This document shows, piece by piece, positions 42,562 through 53,349 of a DNA stretch of 64,000 nt. The DNA is from Calonectria ilicicola (Eukaryota; Ascomycota; Sordariomycetes; Hypocreales; Nectriaceae). Below the pieces are notes generated by a model, which made no database searches, was not told the DNA's origin, and worked only from the letters and a program-made list of their open reading frames with translations. A program made the translations under genes and the position numbers. The stretch lies in assembly GCA_020809705.1 (NCBI GenBank), contig CP085832.1:1798001-1862000 (forward strand), written 5' to 3'. Every line of letters starts with the position of its first letter. Positions within the stretch are counted from its first letter, which is position 1.

Positions 42562-43868
42562 GGCTGCCGGCACTTGCAGATGGCGAGATGCAAAAGGTGC
42601 AAATGGGCGCACGCGAACGGACAGGGCGCCTGAAAGCTATTTAGGTACTTGCTATTGGTTTACGGAGCAACCCGAATCGAGTCATGGGCTATATGCAGCG
42701 CCCGCAGATTGATCCCTGATGGGGTTTAAGGCTGAGCGGCCAGAGCAAGGGAGCCCGGCAGGCGGGTTGCAGAGGGCAAAGAGGATGCCGCACCATCTTT
42801 ATGCATGTCGCGTTAAAACCGAGAATGAAGGGGCAAAGGAAGAGCTCTAAGAAAAGGGCAAGATGAATAATAATAATGCTAAATTTGCCTAGTTATTTAT
42901 AGCAAACATTGTATTTTGGTTCTTCTACTGGACTTGGGCATGGAGATTTGCTGTGCACGAGTGTTTTCTCAGCCACCTGCCGATTAATAATTGCCGTCCC
43001 CTCCACCAACACTAACGCAAACACTCCATCTTCATCTCCGTCTCTAGCTGCAGCTGCAGCTGCAGCAACGCCCAACAGTCTCTGCCTAGCTGCGCCTCGG
43101 TTCGAACCAATTGCGTGCACCAGGGGCTAATTTTAACCGCGCAATCCAGCCCGACCGAAATGGCGTGCCTCAATTTCGTCGCCGGAGCACCCGCCTCGTC
43201 AGCATGAGCAGACCATCACCCGCTCCGTCTGACAGGATTCACAACCTAGTGACCGTTCGGGTCGTAGTGCCCCCTGCACCCTTGCCTTGTGCCGCTGCCG
43301 GACCCATTGAGCTTGCTTTAGGGCGTTTTGCCTGCCCGTGCTCTTCTGCGGAGTGTTCCTGCAGCCTTACCCTTGGCATCCTGGGCGACCCTTTTTGGGA
43401 GCTTTCAGGGACAAGAAACAAAGAACTTCAACATTCAGAAGAAAAGTCGAATTTTAGGGAATGGAGAAAAGTCTCCAGCTTCAACCAGGTTCCTGAGCTG
43501 AAACCTCGTCCCCCAGGTCCTCTTAGTGGCTTCCTGCAGCTAAAAGAGCGCGTGATGAACCCTGGCAGGTCTGGGACCTGGGGGGTTTCTGGAGTTGGGG
43601 GCCAAGATGACTTGTATGCCACCCCTCCAATCAGGTTCAACTGGCATCATCCATCACATATACCGTCCGTCGCCCCCGTCTTCTTCCCATCCTGTTCTTG
43701 CTTCAGTAGCATCTGCCACAAGGTTTGCTGTCCTGTTCTAAGGGGCCATTCCTTTGGTATCAGCAAAAAAAAAAAAAAAACTGATCTTTATTAAATATAG
43801 GTCTTGCCTTGACCTACCTTGCAGCAAGTCGTGAGGAGCCAGTCTAAACAAGAGACGAAGATAGCAAC
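42562..43868. other. divergent intergenic region, 1.3 kb
   Basis: Lies between the DUF6601 (minus) and NLR-like (plus) start codons. Holds a short (GCTGCA)n run at about 43049-43064 and an A16 homopolymer near 43765-43780. A 227-codon plus-strand frame at 43111-43794 ends in the poly-A and has no motif; judged spurious. Confidence 0.5.
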
Positions 43869-46800
43869 ATGTCGACACCCCGACAAGGCCTGGAGGTGAT
43901 AACCCCAGTTGGCGAAAAAGCCGACCACGGCAACATTACTATTGAGTAAGACGTCTAATATTTCGATCAACATTTCTCATTGCTAACGTGTCATTACCCA
44001 GTCTTGTTGCCGTGCCCGGTCTGGGAGCAGACCCATCCAAAAGCTTTGGATCCGAGCTGCCAGGCGGTTTCAATTGGCTCAAAGATGAAAAAGAGGGCAT
44101 TCGTTCCGACATCCCAAATGCTCGAGTTCTACTCTACCATTATGAGTCTCGATGGCTCGGCGATAACGCCAAGCCGCAGACTCTATACAATATCGCCAAT
44201 CTGCTTCTCGACAGCTTGGTCGAGCACAGGCTAAACCGCGAGGTTGGGGAACCCACTCGCCCTATTGTCTTCCTCGCACATAGCATGGGCGGTCTTGTCG
44301 TTGCCAAGGCACTGGTTTTGGCCGCCTCGCAGCCCGAGAAGCTTGACCGCATGCGCATTTTTGAGTGCTTTGCCGGTGGCATCTTTTTCGGTACTCCGTT
44401 TGGAGGAACAACGTCCCAGGGTAGAGCCCTGGTCCTTGCCTCATTCCTTGAGTCCGTAAATGGGGCTATCCCCACCCAGCTAGTTAAGCTTCTTGAACCC
44501 GGGCGCGACTCTCTTATGGAGCTAAAAAGTGACTTTTCCAATCTGGCTTGGCCACTGGATAAAAATAAGCCTAGTTCCAAGGTGGTCTGCCTATTTGAGC
44601 AAGCCAAGACCAACTACCTACAAGAGAAGGTCTCACAATTAGTCGGGAAGAGCCACTTCAGGCTCGGCCCAGAAGAAATTGTCGTCACCGAGGAATCTGC
44701 CGTGCTCCATAATTCCATTTTTAGAGGTTTCCCTTGCAACCATCGACAGCTAAACCGCTTCGACAGTGCAAAGGACGGTCGGTATGAGACTGTGCGTCAC
44801 CTTCTAAAGGACATTGTCAAGGGTGCTCAGCAGATTGTCAAAGCCCGACTTCGGGCATCGCGGCTTTCTGGCGTTGACGATGATACCTTTCAGCGTCTGT
44901 CGGAAAGTCTTGGCGTGGTTGACATCTTGCGCAAGCGCCAGGGAATTGAGAACCTCAGCGGTGACTCCAGCTGGATCCTGGAGGAGAATAAGTATAAGCA
45001 GTGGGTTTCACAGACCGCCATCGGTCAACCCCCAGAAAACCCGTGCCTCTGGGTATCTGGTGACGAAGGTCTCGGCAAGTCTAAAGCAGCGTTGCTTGCT
45101 TTTGATGATATCAAGAAGAGAGAGGCCAGAAACCACGTCGTAGGTGCTCAAAATGTCCTAGTGGCCTACTTTTTCTGCGATTCTACTCCAGATTGTAGCC
45201 TGGCAGAGAATATCTTGAAATCTCTTATTTGGCAGCTTATTGTTAAGCGAAGGTCTCTTGCACAATATGTCAAGACTTTTGCTGCTCAAGGATCGTCTCG
45301 TGGTGGTTCCCGAGGACAATTTAGCCTGTCCAAGCTCTGGAAAGGGCTGGGCGAAATGCTACGTGACGACTCAGTCCAAGAGGTCTACTTCGTTATTGGC
45401 AACATTCACTATCTCTCAGCAGAAAATGACAGCACTGCTGAGTTTTTGAGCACAATTTCTGAGATTCTTCATATCGATCCAACCGCCGCCGAGGACCCAT
45501 TTAGGGACAAGACTAGATGGATGTTCCTCAGCAGGGACCGTGCTGACATCAAGAATGCACTTCTAAATGAGGACCAGCCTGGCACCTTGCGGATCAACCT
45601 CAACGATACATCCAAAGGCAGCCTAAGACGTGAACACGCCCGAACCTACACACGCGACCGAGTCAAAGCGCTTGCCAAACATAAAAAATATAGTTTATCC
45701 CTTCAATACTTTGTTTTCAGTACTCTTGAGAAGAGGGCACAAAGCAACTCTCTCTGGGTCGAGGTTGTGTGCTGTTTGCTTGAGGAACTTCCTGCCAATT
45801 TCGTCGCAGTGAGAAAAGCGCTAGAGGCAGTTCCTCAAGATGTACATGAACTGGTCAACCGAACATGGGCTGAGGTAAGTAAAATAAGATTTTCCTGCGC
45901 ACATACATGTTGCTAGGTGCTACTTAGCTATGACATTTCTAGAAAATCCTAAAAATCCTCCTTAAAATAAATAATTTTATTTATAACAATTATAAAATTA
46001 TTTATTTCAAGGAGGACTTTTAGGATTTTCTTAAAATAGCTTTAGCTAAACGGCTCTGCACTTAGCAAAATATATGTGTGCGCGCATGAGGACTCGTGAA
46101 TCTAAGGTAGTTTTGAGTTCAAATGCTAATAATTTTGATTAGGAACTGGGCGAAGTTGACAAAAAGGGTATCGAGACTGTGAAGGAGGTCCTTCGTACTT
46201 TGGTAATGGCATATGAAAACCCAACTCTCGAAGAGCTAGGTGTTCTTGCCGAATTGACCACAACCACTGATTCAGAGGAAGAGAACTCCGAAAATCTACG
46301 AACTATGATTCTGGGATATGTGAGGGAGTGCGGCCCTCTTCTTCGAGTCTATGACGAAGATACCTGGGATGGTTACAGAACAGTCACCCGTGTCACCTTC
46401 ATCCATCCCTTGGCTAGGGAAGCTCTCTTGAAGCCAAAGTTGGGCAAGCTCATCGGATTAGGTGGAGAAGATGAAGAGGCAAAGATGGAAATAGCATGGC
46501 AACATGGCATCATCGGTCTTCGTTGCTTTTCCTACTTGCTTGACAGGTTTGGGTCCGAGGATGACAACGGCGACTTTATTCTCAGAAGGACAGCGCCGCC
46601 TGCAGGAAACCAGGCCGAGGCTGAAATCAATGAGCTCTTCCCAGAAAATGACGATGATGATGATGAAGAAAACGAGGAGGAGAATGAAGTAGACGCGGAT
46701 GCCCTAGCATATCCTCTAAAGTTCTGGCTTCAGCACGGGTACGAAGCGACCCCAGACTTTGTTGACACGCTCGACATCAAGCACAGATTTTGGTCCATTG

Positions 46801-49800
46801 ACTCTGCAACACGAAAACGGTGGTGGGGTAACTATGCTCAAAGAGACGGCACCGAAGAGCTCAAGAACTTGACAGGACTCCATGTCGCTGCGTTCTTTGG
46901 TCTACTCCCTTTGGTTGACTCACTGCTGGCTGATGGTCACGGTGAGGAAATCCATCATCTTGATTCTTGGGACAACCAACCGCTGCATTGGGCTGCAGCA
47001 CGTGGCCATATAAATGTCTGCAACCGTCTCTTGGAAAAAGGCGCAGATATCAACAACGGCAAGAAAACAGGCATGTGGACACCATTGCAGATGGCCGCCT
47101 CTGAGGGCCGGGTAGAAGTCATGCAAATGCTCCTTGAACGCTCTGGAGAGGCTGCCGACATTGATGCCGTAGCAAAAGAGGTTGGAACAGCCCTTACTCT
47201 AGCCATTTTGAACCAGCAAACCAAGGCAGCTGAATTTCTCCTTGAGCGTGGTGCCAATCCCGTCCTAACATCCTCCGATTGCGAGCCTCCCGTAGCGATG
47301 GCTGTCATTCGGGGGTACGAAGACTTGGTCGACAAAATTCTTGAAGCCGGAGGCAAAGAAAACATTACCTCCCTCGAGTACGGCAGTGCCTTGGCCGCCG
47401 CTGCCTCAACTGGAAATGTGGACATCGTCAAGACCCTGCTTGCTCTGGAACACCAGGAGGCCTCACGCCAGAGAGCTATAGAAGAGGCCGCATCCGGTGG
47501 CTACTACTCTGTTATCCAGACTATTCTTGAAAACTCCGACGCACTACATCTTGACAAGGCGATTGAAAATGCTGCCACATATGGTCAGTTCGAGGTTGTC
47601 AAGCAGCTTTGGAATTCTCGTTCGGATGATGAGCTATCGCTGGTAGCAATCAACAATGCACTGTACGCCGCTACGGATGCTCAGCATGAGCCCATCATTG
47701 AATTCCTCCTGCAAAATTGCAGAGCTAATCCCAATGCTGTCGGCGAAGAGCACGGCAACGCGTTGACGGCGTCGGCCTTTGACAACACAGTGTCAATCCT
47801 CCGAAAGCTCATCCAGTACGGGGCGGATGTCAACGCCCCCCAAGGCTCTGCTCTGCAATGTGCAGCTGCCAATGGGTATATAGATATTGTCAAGATCCTC
47901 TTAGACAGTGGGGCAGACGTCAATGGCTTCAGTCAGCACGCCCCTGAAGGAACGGCCTTGCAGGCGGCTTGCGTTGCTGGTAACCTTGACGTTGCGAAAC
48001 TTCTTCTCAGCCGCGGTGCCAATCCCAACTACGGCGCCGGAGATTTCACAAACCCACTCACTGCGGCGACCAGCCACGGATACGGTACGCTCGTTGAGGT
48101 GCTGCTCGAAGCCGGCGCAAACCCGAACGTCTTTGGCGGCCTAGATGGAAGCACACCACTCATTAATGCAGCGTCATCACTGCCTTCAAAACATGTCGAG
48201 CTTCTAATTCGCCATCGAGCCAAGGTTGATCAGTTGGATCCAGATGAGGACACGGCTCTCATCATCTCCGCACTCGTCGGTGATGATGATTGCGTCAAGG
48301 TCCTCCTCCAATACGGAGCCAACATTAACCTAGGAGGCAAACATAACGGAACTCCCCTGCATGCTGCTGCATCGGGCGGACACCCAGAAACCTGCCGACT
48401 GCTCTTGGCGCGGGGTGCGGATCCAAGCAAAAAGGCTGGTCCATACTGCACCGTTATCCAAGCTGCTGCCGCTTCTGGTAACTCAGAGTGTGTAAAGGCT
48501 ATTTTAGAATACGCCAATAAGATTGATCTCAACGTTCAAGGCGGTCAGTACTTTACTGCTGTGCATGCCGCGGCTGTGCAAGAAAATGATAAATGTCTTC
48601 GACAGCTGCTCGAACACAAGGTCAAGTTGGATGCCTCCCCACCAGCAACAGGCACTCAGGCTAAGATGGGCACACCCTTGCAAGAGGCTGCATTTGCTGG
48701 CTGTAACCGAAATGCTCGCTTGCTGCTTGAAGCTGGAGCTGACCCAAACATTGTTTCTGGCAAGCATGGTACGGCACTTCAAGCAGCTGCTCTCAAGGGA
48801 GATACTTCTCTCTGTGCCCTCTTGCTTGACCGTGAAGCTCATGTTGATGGATGGTCTGGCAAATACGGAAGCCCCCTCGTCGCGGCGGTAGCTCGAGAAG
48901 ATTTGAGTGATGAAGACCAACAAGAACTGCTTGAACTCTTGTTGGAAAAAGAAAAACTGCCACCACAGGCGTTCAAGTCTGCCCTGGAGGAAGCCCTGAA
49001 GCTCCAGCGCAAGGAACCCTTCAAGTTGGTACTAGAAAATATGAAGACTAGATCCAAGAAGAACGTGAGAGAGTTCCCCAATATCAAGGGAATGATGACA
49101 CAGTTCAAGAAGTCTGAACAACATCGCCATCTTGTGCGAAGCCGCGAGACTCGTGAAGCACGAGAGGCTCGCAAGGCCCGTGAGGAAGACGGCAACAGCG
49201 ATTTTGGTGATGATGTGACATACCAATACCAAGACATTGACGATGAGATTGAAGAGGAACCAGAGCCAGAGCCAGAGCCAGAGCAAACGCAGCAGCAGAC
49301 TCGTGAGTTAAATGGCACCAGTGACGCCCAGCAGGCCAGGTCTATCGGAGGCAGCAGTGGACTACCAGATCGATCGCGTGGACTTGGTGCATCAGGCACA
49401 CGCAGGTTTGGTGGCGGTGATGAAGATAATCAAGACAACACTGCAAGCCGGGGGGCTTTTGGCGGTGGTGTGGTGGGTGGCGCTGCAGCGTCAGGCCTCG
49501 CGTATGACTACTATGGCGATAGTGAGCCTGCTAGTCGAGGGTTCGTGAATGGTGATACTGGTGCAGGTGACGATGAGAACCAACCTGCCAGTCGAGGATT
49601 TGTGAATCAGGGTGCTTATGAGAACGATGAAGGAGCTCGCGAGCCTCAAGATGAAGACGCATGGAACGGAGGTGATGCTGAGAGGGGTGTTTACGAAAAT
49701 GAAGAAGAGCCAGAAGAGGCACAGCAAGAAGAACCACAAGAGGAACCGCAAGAGGAACCGCAAGAGGAACAGGAGGAGGAACCACAGGAGGAGGAACCAC

Positions 49801-49943
49801 AGGAGGAGGAGCAGGAGGAGGAGCAAGAGGAGGAGGAACAGGAAGAGGAACCGCAGGAAGAACAAGAGGAGGAACAGGAGGAAGAGTATGAGGAAGAGCC
49901 GGCAGAAGAGGACGGTGGTAATGGTTATTACGAGGAGGAATAG
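43869..49943 (+). CDS. NLR-like protein: lipase-like hydrolase, NACHT-type NTPase, ankyrin repeats, acidic tail; three exons, 1916 aa
   Basis: Exons 43869-43945, 44002-45874 and 46143-49943, all in frame. Residues about 25-310: alpha/beta hydrolase (LVAVPGLGADPSKSF, nucleophile elbow FLAHSMGGLVV with Ser about 120, FFGTPFGG, and NHRQLNRF, a likely catalytic His), like the SesB/lipase-type effector domain of fungal NLRs. Residues about 335-650: NACHT-like module with P-loop CLWVSGDEGLGKSK (about 375-388). The Walker B position reads VYFVIGNIHYL, lacking the usual acidic residues (VIDALDEC type). Then a winged-helix-like YENPTLEELGVLAEL. From about residue 890 to 1580 there are roughly 20 ankyrin repeats (TPLHAAASGGHPETCRLLLA, GADPSKK). 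The tail, about 1600-1916, ends in a Glu/Gln/Pro repeat. Such STAND proteins act in non-self recognition or programmed death in fungi; that role is inferred. Intron 2 is a long palindrome. Confidence 0.88.
45895..46086. mobile_element. MITE-like palindrome filling NLR intron 2
   Basis: The 268-nt intron (45875-46142) is a near-complete inverted repeat centred at about 45987. The inner 40 bp of the left arm (45941-45980) matches the reverse complement of the right arm at 38 of 40 positions. Weaker pairing continues outward through TTAGCTA/TAGCTAA, GCTAGGTGC/GCACTTAGC and TGCGCACATA/TATATGTGTGCGCGCA. No coding capacity. It behaves as a fossil foldback transposon still removed by splicing. Confidence 0.65.
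49705..49942 (+). repeat. coding minisatellite, Glu/Gln/Pro-rich tail
   Basis: Imperfect tandem units of the GAAGAACCACAA / GAGGAACCGCAA type encode EEPQEEPQEEPQEEQEEEPQ and similar. It lies at the 3' end of the NLR-like gene and is likely to vary in length between strains. Confidence 0.7.
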
Positions 49944-50523
49944 TAGATGAAGAAGATTAACTATTAGGAACCAGAGCACATGATGAATAGCACTTGACTA
50001 GATTATTGATGGGTTTGAAGCAAATCCTCAGGCCATTTACATGGATGATGATACGCTTAACAGTGACAAGAAACCAAGATTGTGCCTTTGTGACATCTTC
50101 ACCTTTTGCACTGCAGAAAGCAAAAATAAATAAGTCAAAGATAAAAAAAAATAAAACAGGCCATACATAATTTATTTATTTATCTTTATTTATTTATTTC
50201 TTTGTTTATAAGTTGGTGAGAGGATGGCAGGGGGAAGTGTAGATAGACTACAATCCTTGAAGCAAATGCAATGCATGCTTCAAGTCTCTATTGTGATAGG
50301 CCATTCATAGGTTTCAATACGATGGAAACATGTTATCATGAAACCTATTGTCACTGCTATTCAATGGTTTGTCAACTACGCAAGTCGACAAACAGTGATG
50401 GGGACAACAGAAATGTTATAAATACCAGGGTTTCGGCAAGTGTCCAAAGGAAACCATTAACCAGTCAACCGTCTAGCTTCATCGCTTTAATTAACCTTGC
50501 AATACCGACTTATCCAACCAACA
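49944..50523. other. intergenic, 580 bp, with TTTA simple repeat
   Basis: 3' flank of the NLR-like gene. A TTTA-type simple repeat spans about 50169-50210. No gene seen. Confidence 0.5.
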
Positions 50524-51105
50524 ATGTCGCACTCCCGATTTGGATCATGGTCTCCAGCCTCCAGCCAGCACGATGAGAGCGGCCGGGAATCACCCACCTT
50601 CTGGAGCGGGGGTCCTCGACAAGACGATATCGAGCTCTCCTTTGTAATCTCAGAACCGGACTATGGGCATCACTGGCAGTGGGGGGTGACCATTCACAGC
50701 CGCTCGAGGAACGAATGGCAGACGATCCAAATGGCCTCTGAGCCGGGCCTGCCAGCGACGCCCCTGAAGAGGCCCTATGGCGATCCGAGGACGTGGTCCA
50801 GCTTTCGGGAGATGCGCCCGTTTGCAGATCTGCACGGGTTCGAATTTTCAAGCCTCTATATGGCCATCATAAACGACAGCTTGAGCTTGACCCATCGATC
50901 CACGAGGCCCCAGAGCGGTGGCTCTGGCATCGACGTCGACGCAGGTTCACGGAGCCACGACTTTGCAAGTCGCCTTGCGCAGAAGCTGGCTCATAGAGGA
51001 CTTGGTTCTATGGCCGATGTGCATGCAGCCGAGGGTAGTCTGGGCCAATACATTGGTCGCCAACCTCAAGACCTGGGCAGGCCTCAGGGGAGAAGCCTGT
51101 ATTAA
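50524..51105 (+). CDS. hypothetical protein, 193 aa
   Basis: Frame from the ATG at 50524 (MSHSRFGSWSPASSQHDESG). It contains an aromatic, beta-rich centre (SFVISEPDYGHHWQWGVTIH, RNEWQTIQM) and a polar C-terminus (HRGLGSMADVHAAEGSLGQY). No signal peptide, membrane helix or recognised domain. Composition is plausible for a real protein, but the GC-rich stretch also yields frames on the other strand, so existence is uncertain. Confidence 0.4.
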   Translation: MSHSRFGSWSPASSQHDESGRESPTFWSGGPRQDDIELSFVISEPDYGHHWQWGVTIHSRSRNEWQTIQMASEPGLPATPLKRPYGDPRTWSSFREMRPFADLHGFEFSSLYMAIINDSLSLTHRSTRPQSGGSGIDVDAGSRSHDFASRLAQKLAHRGLGSMADVHAAEGSLGQYIGRQPQDLGRPQGRSLY

Positions 51106-52110
51106 ACAAAGACTCTCAACGCCGCATTAATAGGTCGGAGGCATCTTAAAGATCGCATGAGCTAGACCAATAAGAATACATTTATTATACAACGTAATGA
51201 GCGTCGTAACAGTCGTGTCTACAGTGCCGCCCGATGTAACTCAACTAACAAGCGACCGACAGAATACGTGCACGCGTGGTAGACGCAAATAAACAGTATC
51301 CTGCGAGTAAAATGAGCAGAAGAAAGAGGCAAAATAAGCTATAGAATTCTATCGAAGCAAACAATTCAGATGTAGGCTAGTTTTTGTTTATTTTCACAAA
51401 TTACATGGCTTTGGTGCTCTCAACTCTTGTCATATGAGTGTTGGAATGAGACCCTCACCGCCATGATCAAGGATGTGGATGTGGCTTCCAGCTCCACAAG
51501 CCAGCCATCTCATATGATCAATCTTCTGCATCTTTTGGCCAGCAGCTGTTATTAATGTTCAAGACCTTCTGCAGCCTCCTGATCGAGTCATTCTCATGTC
51601 TTAGAAAAGATGACAGATGAGGAACGCGCGACACGGCTCAGTCTTACGAGCAAGTTCTTCTGGTACCAAAATTGTAAACTTGGTTCACTATGACGCACAA
51701 CCAACTGCAAAAAGCGGGAGCGAGAAAAAAGAAAGCAACCACCACGTGTAGTCCTGTCGCATTGTCGAATCACGTCTCTGGACTTTTGGGTTCGGCATTG
51801 AGCGGCGATGGGTCATGTTTGATAAGATAAGACACTGCCGTCGCTCGGCCGAACCAAGCCGGCCCAAGTAAACAAAGGCCCCGGAAACGCGACCGGGGAC
51901 TGCTCGCGGGGCACTTCCGCTTCACTTTCCCACCCTCCGAAAGCCTCGCCCTCAAGACACTCCAGCTCCAAGAGCGCACGCAAGAGAGAGAGACACAGAG
52001 AGCCGCCGTCTGCCTGCACGCGGTCCAGCCAATCCCTCGGGGAGGTGTGAAGAAACAGAAAGGGCAAGCTCACAACCCGCAGCGCGCGCACCACACCCTC
52101 ACCAGCACCC
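51106..52110. other. intergenic, 1.0 kb
   Basis: Upstream region of the Mis14 gene. Minus-strand frames at 51770-52391 are antisense shadows reaching into the Mis14 exon. Nothing else seen. Confidence 0.5.
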
Positions 52111-52882
52111 ATGGACTCGGAGTCAATCGTCGCCCAGGTCCAGCGCAAGATCGAGCTGCAGAGCAACGAGGACCTGGCCTTCCTCATCGCAAACGTCCGC
52201 CGCGCCGCCGCCGAGCACCTGAACGAGGCCTTCCCCCAGGTCGAGGGCACCGACGGCGAGGATGAGCTGCGCAACCAGATTGAGGAGCTCGTGAACGAGG
52301 TAAAGAAGCAACCCTCCCTCCCTTGTCGCATTGCCATTTTTCCCGCCAATACGCACAACGAGACTAACCCTGCTTGCTCCTCCCCCTCCACAGTACATCA
52401 ACAAGACATTCACCCTCGCCGCGCCCAACCTCTCCATCAACGGCCTCCCCGTCGACGCAAAGGCGTTCCTGTCGGACCCCGCCTCGGGCACCACCGCCCC
52501 AGACCCCGTCTACGAGCCCTTCGACTCGCGAAAGCGCCGCCGCGTCGCCGACCTCATCACCCAGGAGGAGAAGCTGCTCGAGGAGGTCGCCGCCATGAAG
52601 CGCTCCGTCCCCGCCGCCGCTGCTGCTGCCCAGGCCGACCAGCTGCGCGAGGGCCTCAAGCGGGACGACGAGCTGCTCGAGGCGCGCAAGGCCCAGGCCG
52701 CCGCTGCAGCTGCAGCCGTCGAGCTCGATATCCACGCGCTGGAGAGGCAGGAGGGCGTGGAGACGGAGTTCCGCAGAGCGCTCGAGGGGCTGGGCCGGTT
52801 AAAGTCGGAGATGCCAACCACCGTGGCCAAGATGGAGAGAGCGCGGGATGCTGGCGTGTACGTGGTGACACAAAGGCGGTGA
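52111..52882 (+). CDS. mis14: kinetochore protein Mis14/Nsl1 (MIND complex subunit), two exons, 225 aa
   Basis: Exons 52111-52299 and 52394-52882; the 94-nt intron is bounded by GTAAAG and CACAG and the frame is kept. The Mis14 family start is clear (KIELQSNEDLAFLIANVRRA, AAEHLNEAFPQVEG), continuing across the junction with ELVNEYINKTFTLAAPNLSI and NGLPVDAKAFL. The rest is helical with Ala-rich coiled-coil character (EEKLLEEVAAMKRSVPAA) and ends ERARDAGVYVVTQRR. Mis14/Nsl1 is one of four subunits of the Mis12/MIND complex that bridges centromeric chromatin and the Ndc80 complex. Very GC-rich third positions. The 225-aa length is normal for the family. Confidence 0.85.
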
Positions 52883-53349
52883 AGACTATATACCCTGAGA
52901 TGAAGAGCTTTTTTTCGGCGGAGCGAGTTTTCCCAACCGCCCCATGGATGGAGTCGAGGCGTCAAAAGGTCATACGTTGGATGATGCAGGAAAGGACATG
53001 GACCTGGTTTGTTTGGTGGTAATTTTTTTTTTCTTCCCTAAGATATAGACATGACAACATCAGACACTGCGTCTATTTGCTCACAACTAATGCAGCCATG
53101 ATGGGCAAGATATGAGCTAAGAAAACAAAGACATTATGGGGGATATGCACGGAAGAGACCACGGATTGCAGAACAGACGCTCTAGCGGTTCTTCTCCCTC
53201 TGCTTCCTTTGACTTCACACTCCACCCTCTCCCTCCCGACGTACTTCACAGTCATCTCCCGTTACTTCGCCTCCCATTTAGCCGCGCCATATTTCAGTCT
53301 ACTTCAATTCAAACAACATCTATATCACATACACATAGCCGGTCCCGCT
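52883..53349. other. convergent intergenic, 467 bp
   Basis: 3' flanks of the Mis14 and Sec14 genes. No further gene seen. Confidence 0.5.

Noticed and set aside
43111..43794. 227-codon plus-strand open frame before the NLR-like gene
   Set aside because: Ends in lysines coded by a poly-A run, has low-complexity Pro/Ser/Cys composition and no recognised motif.
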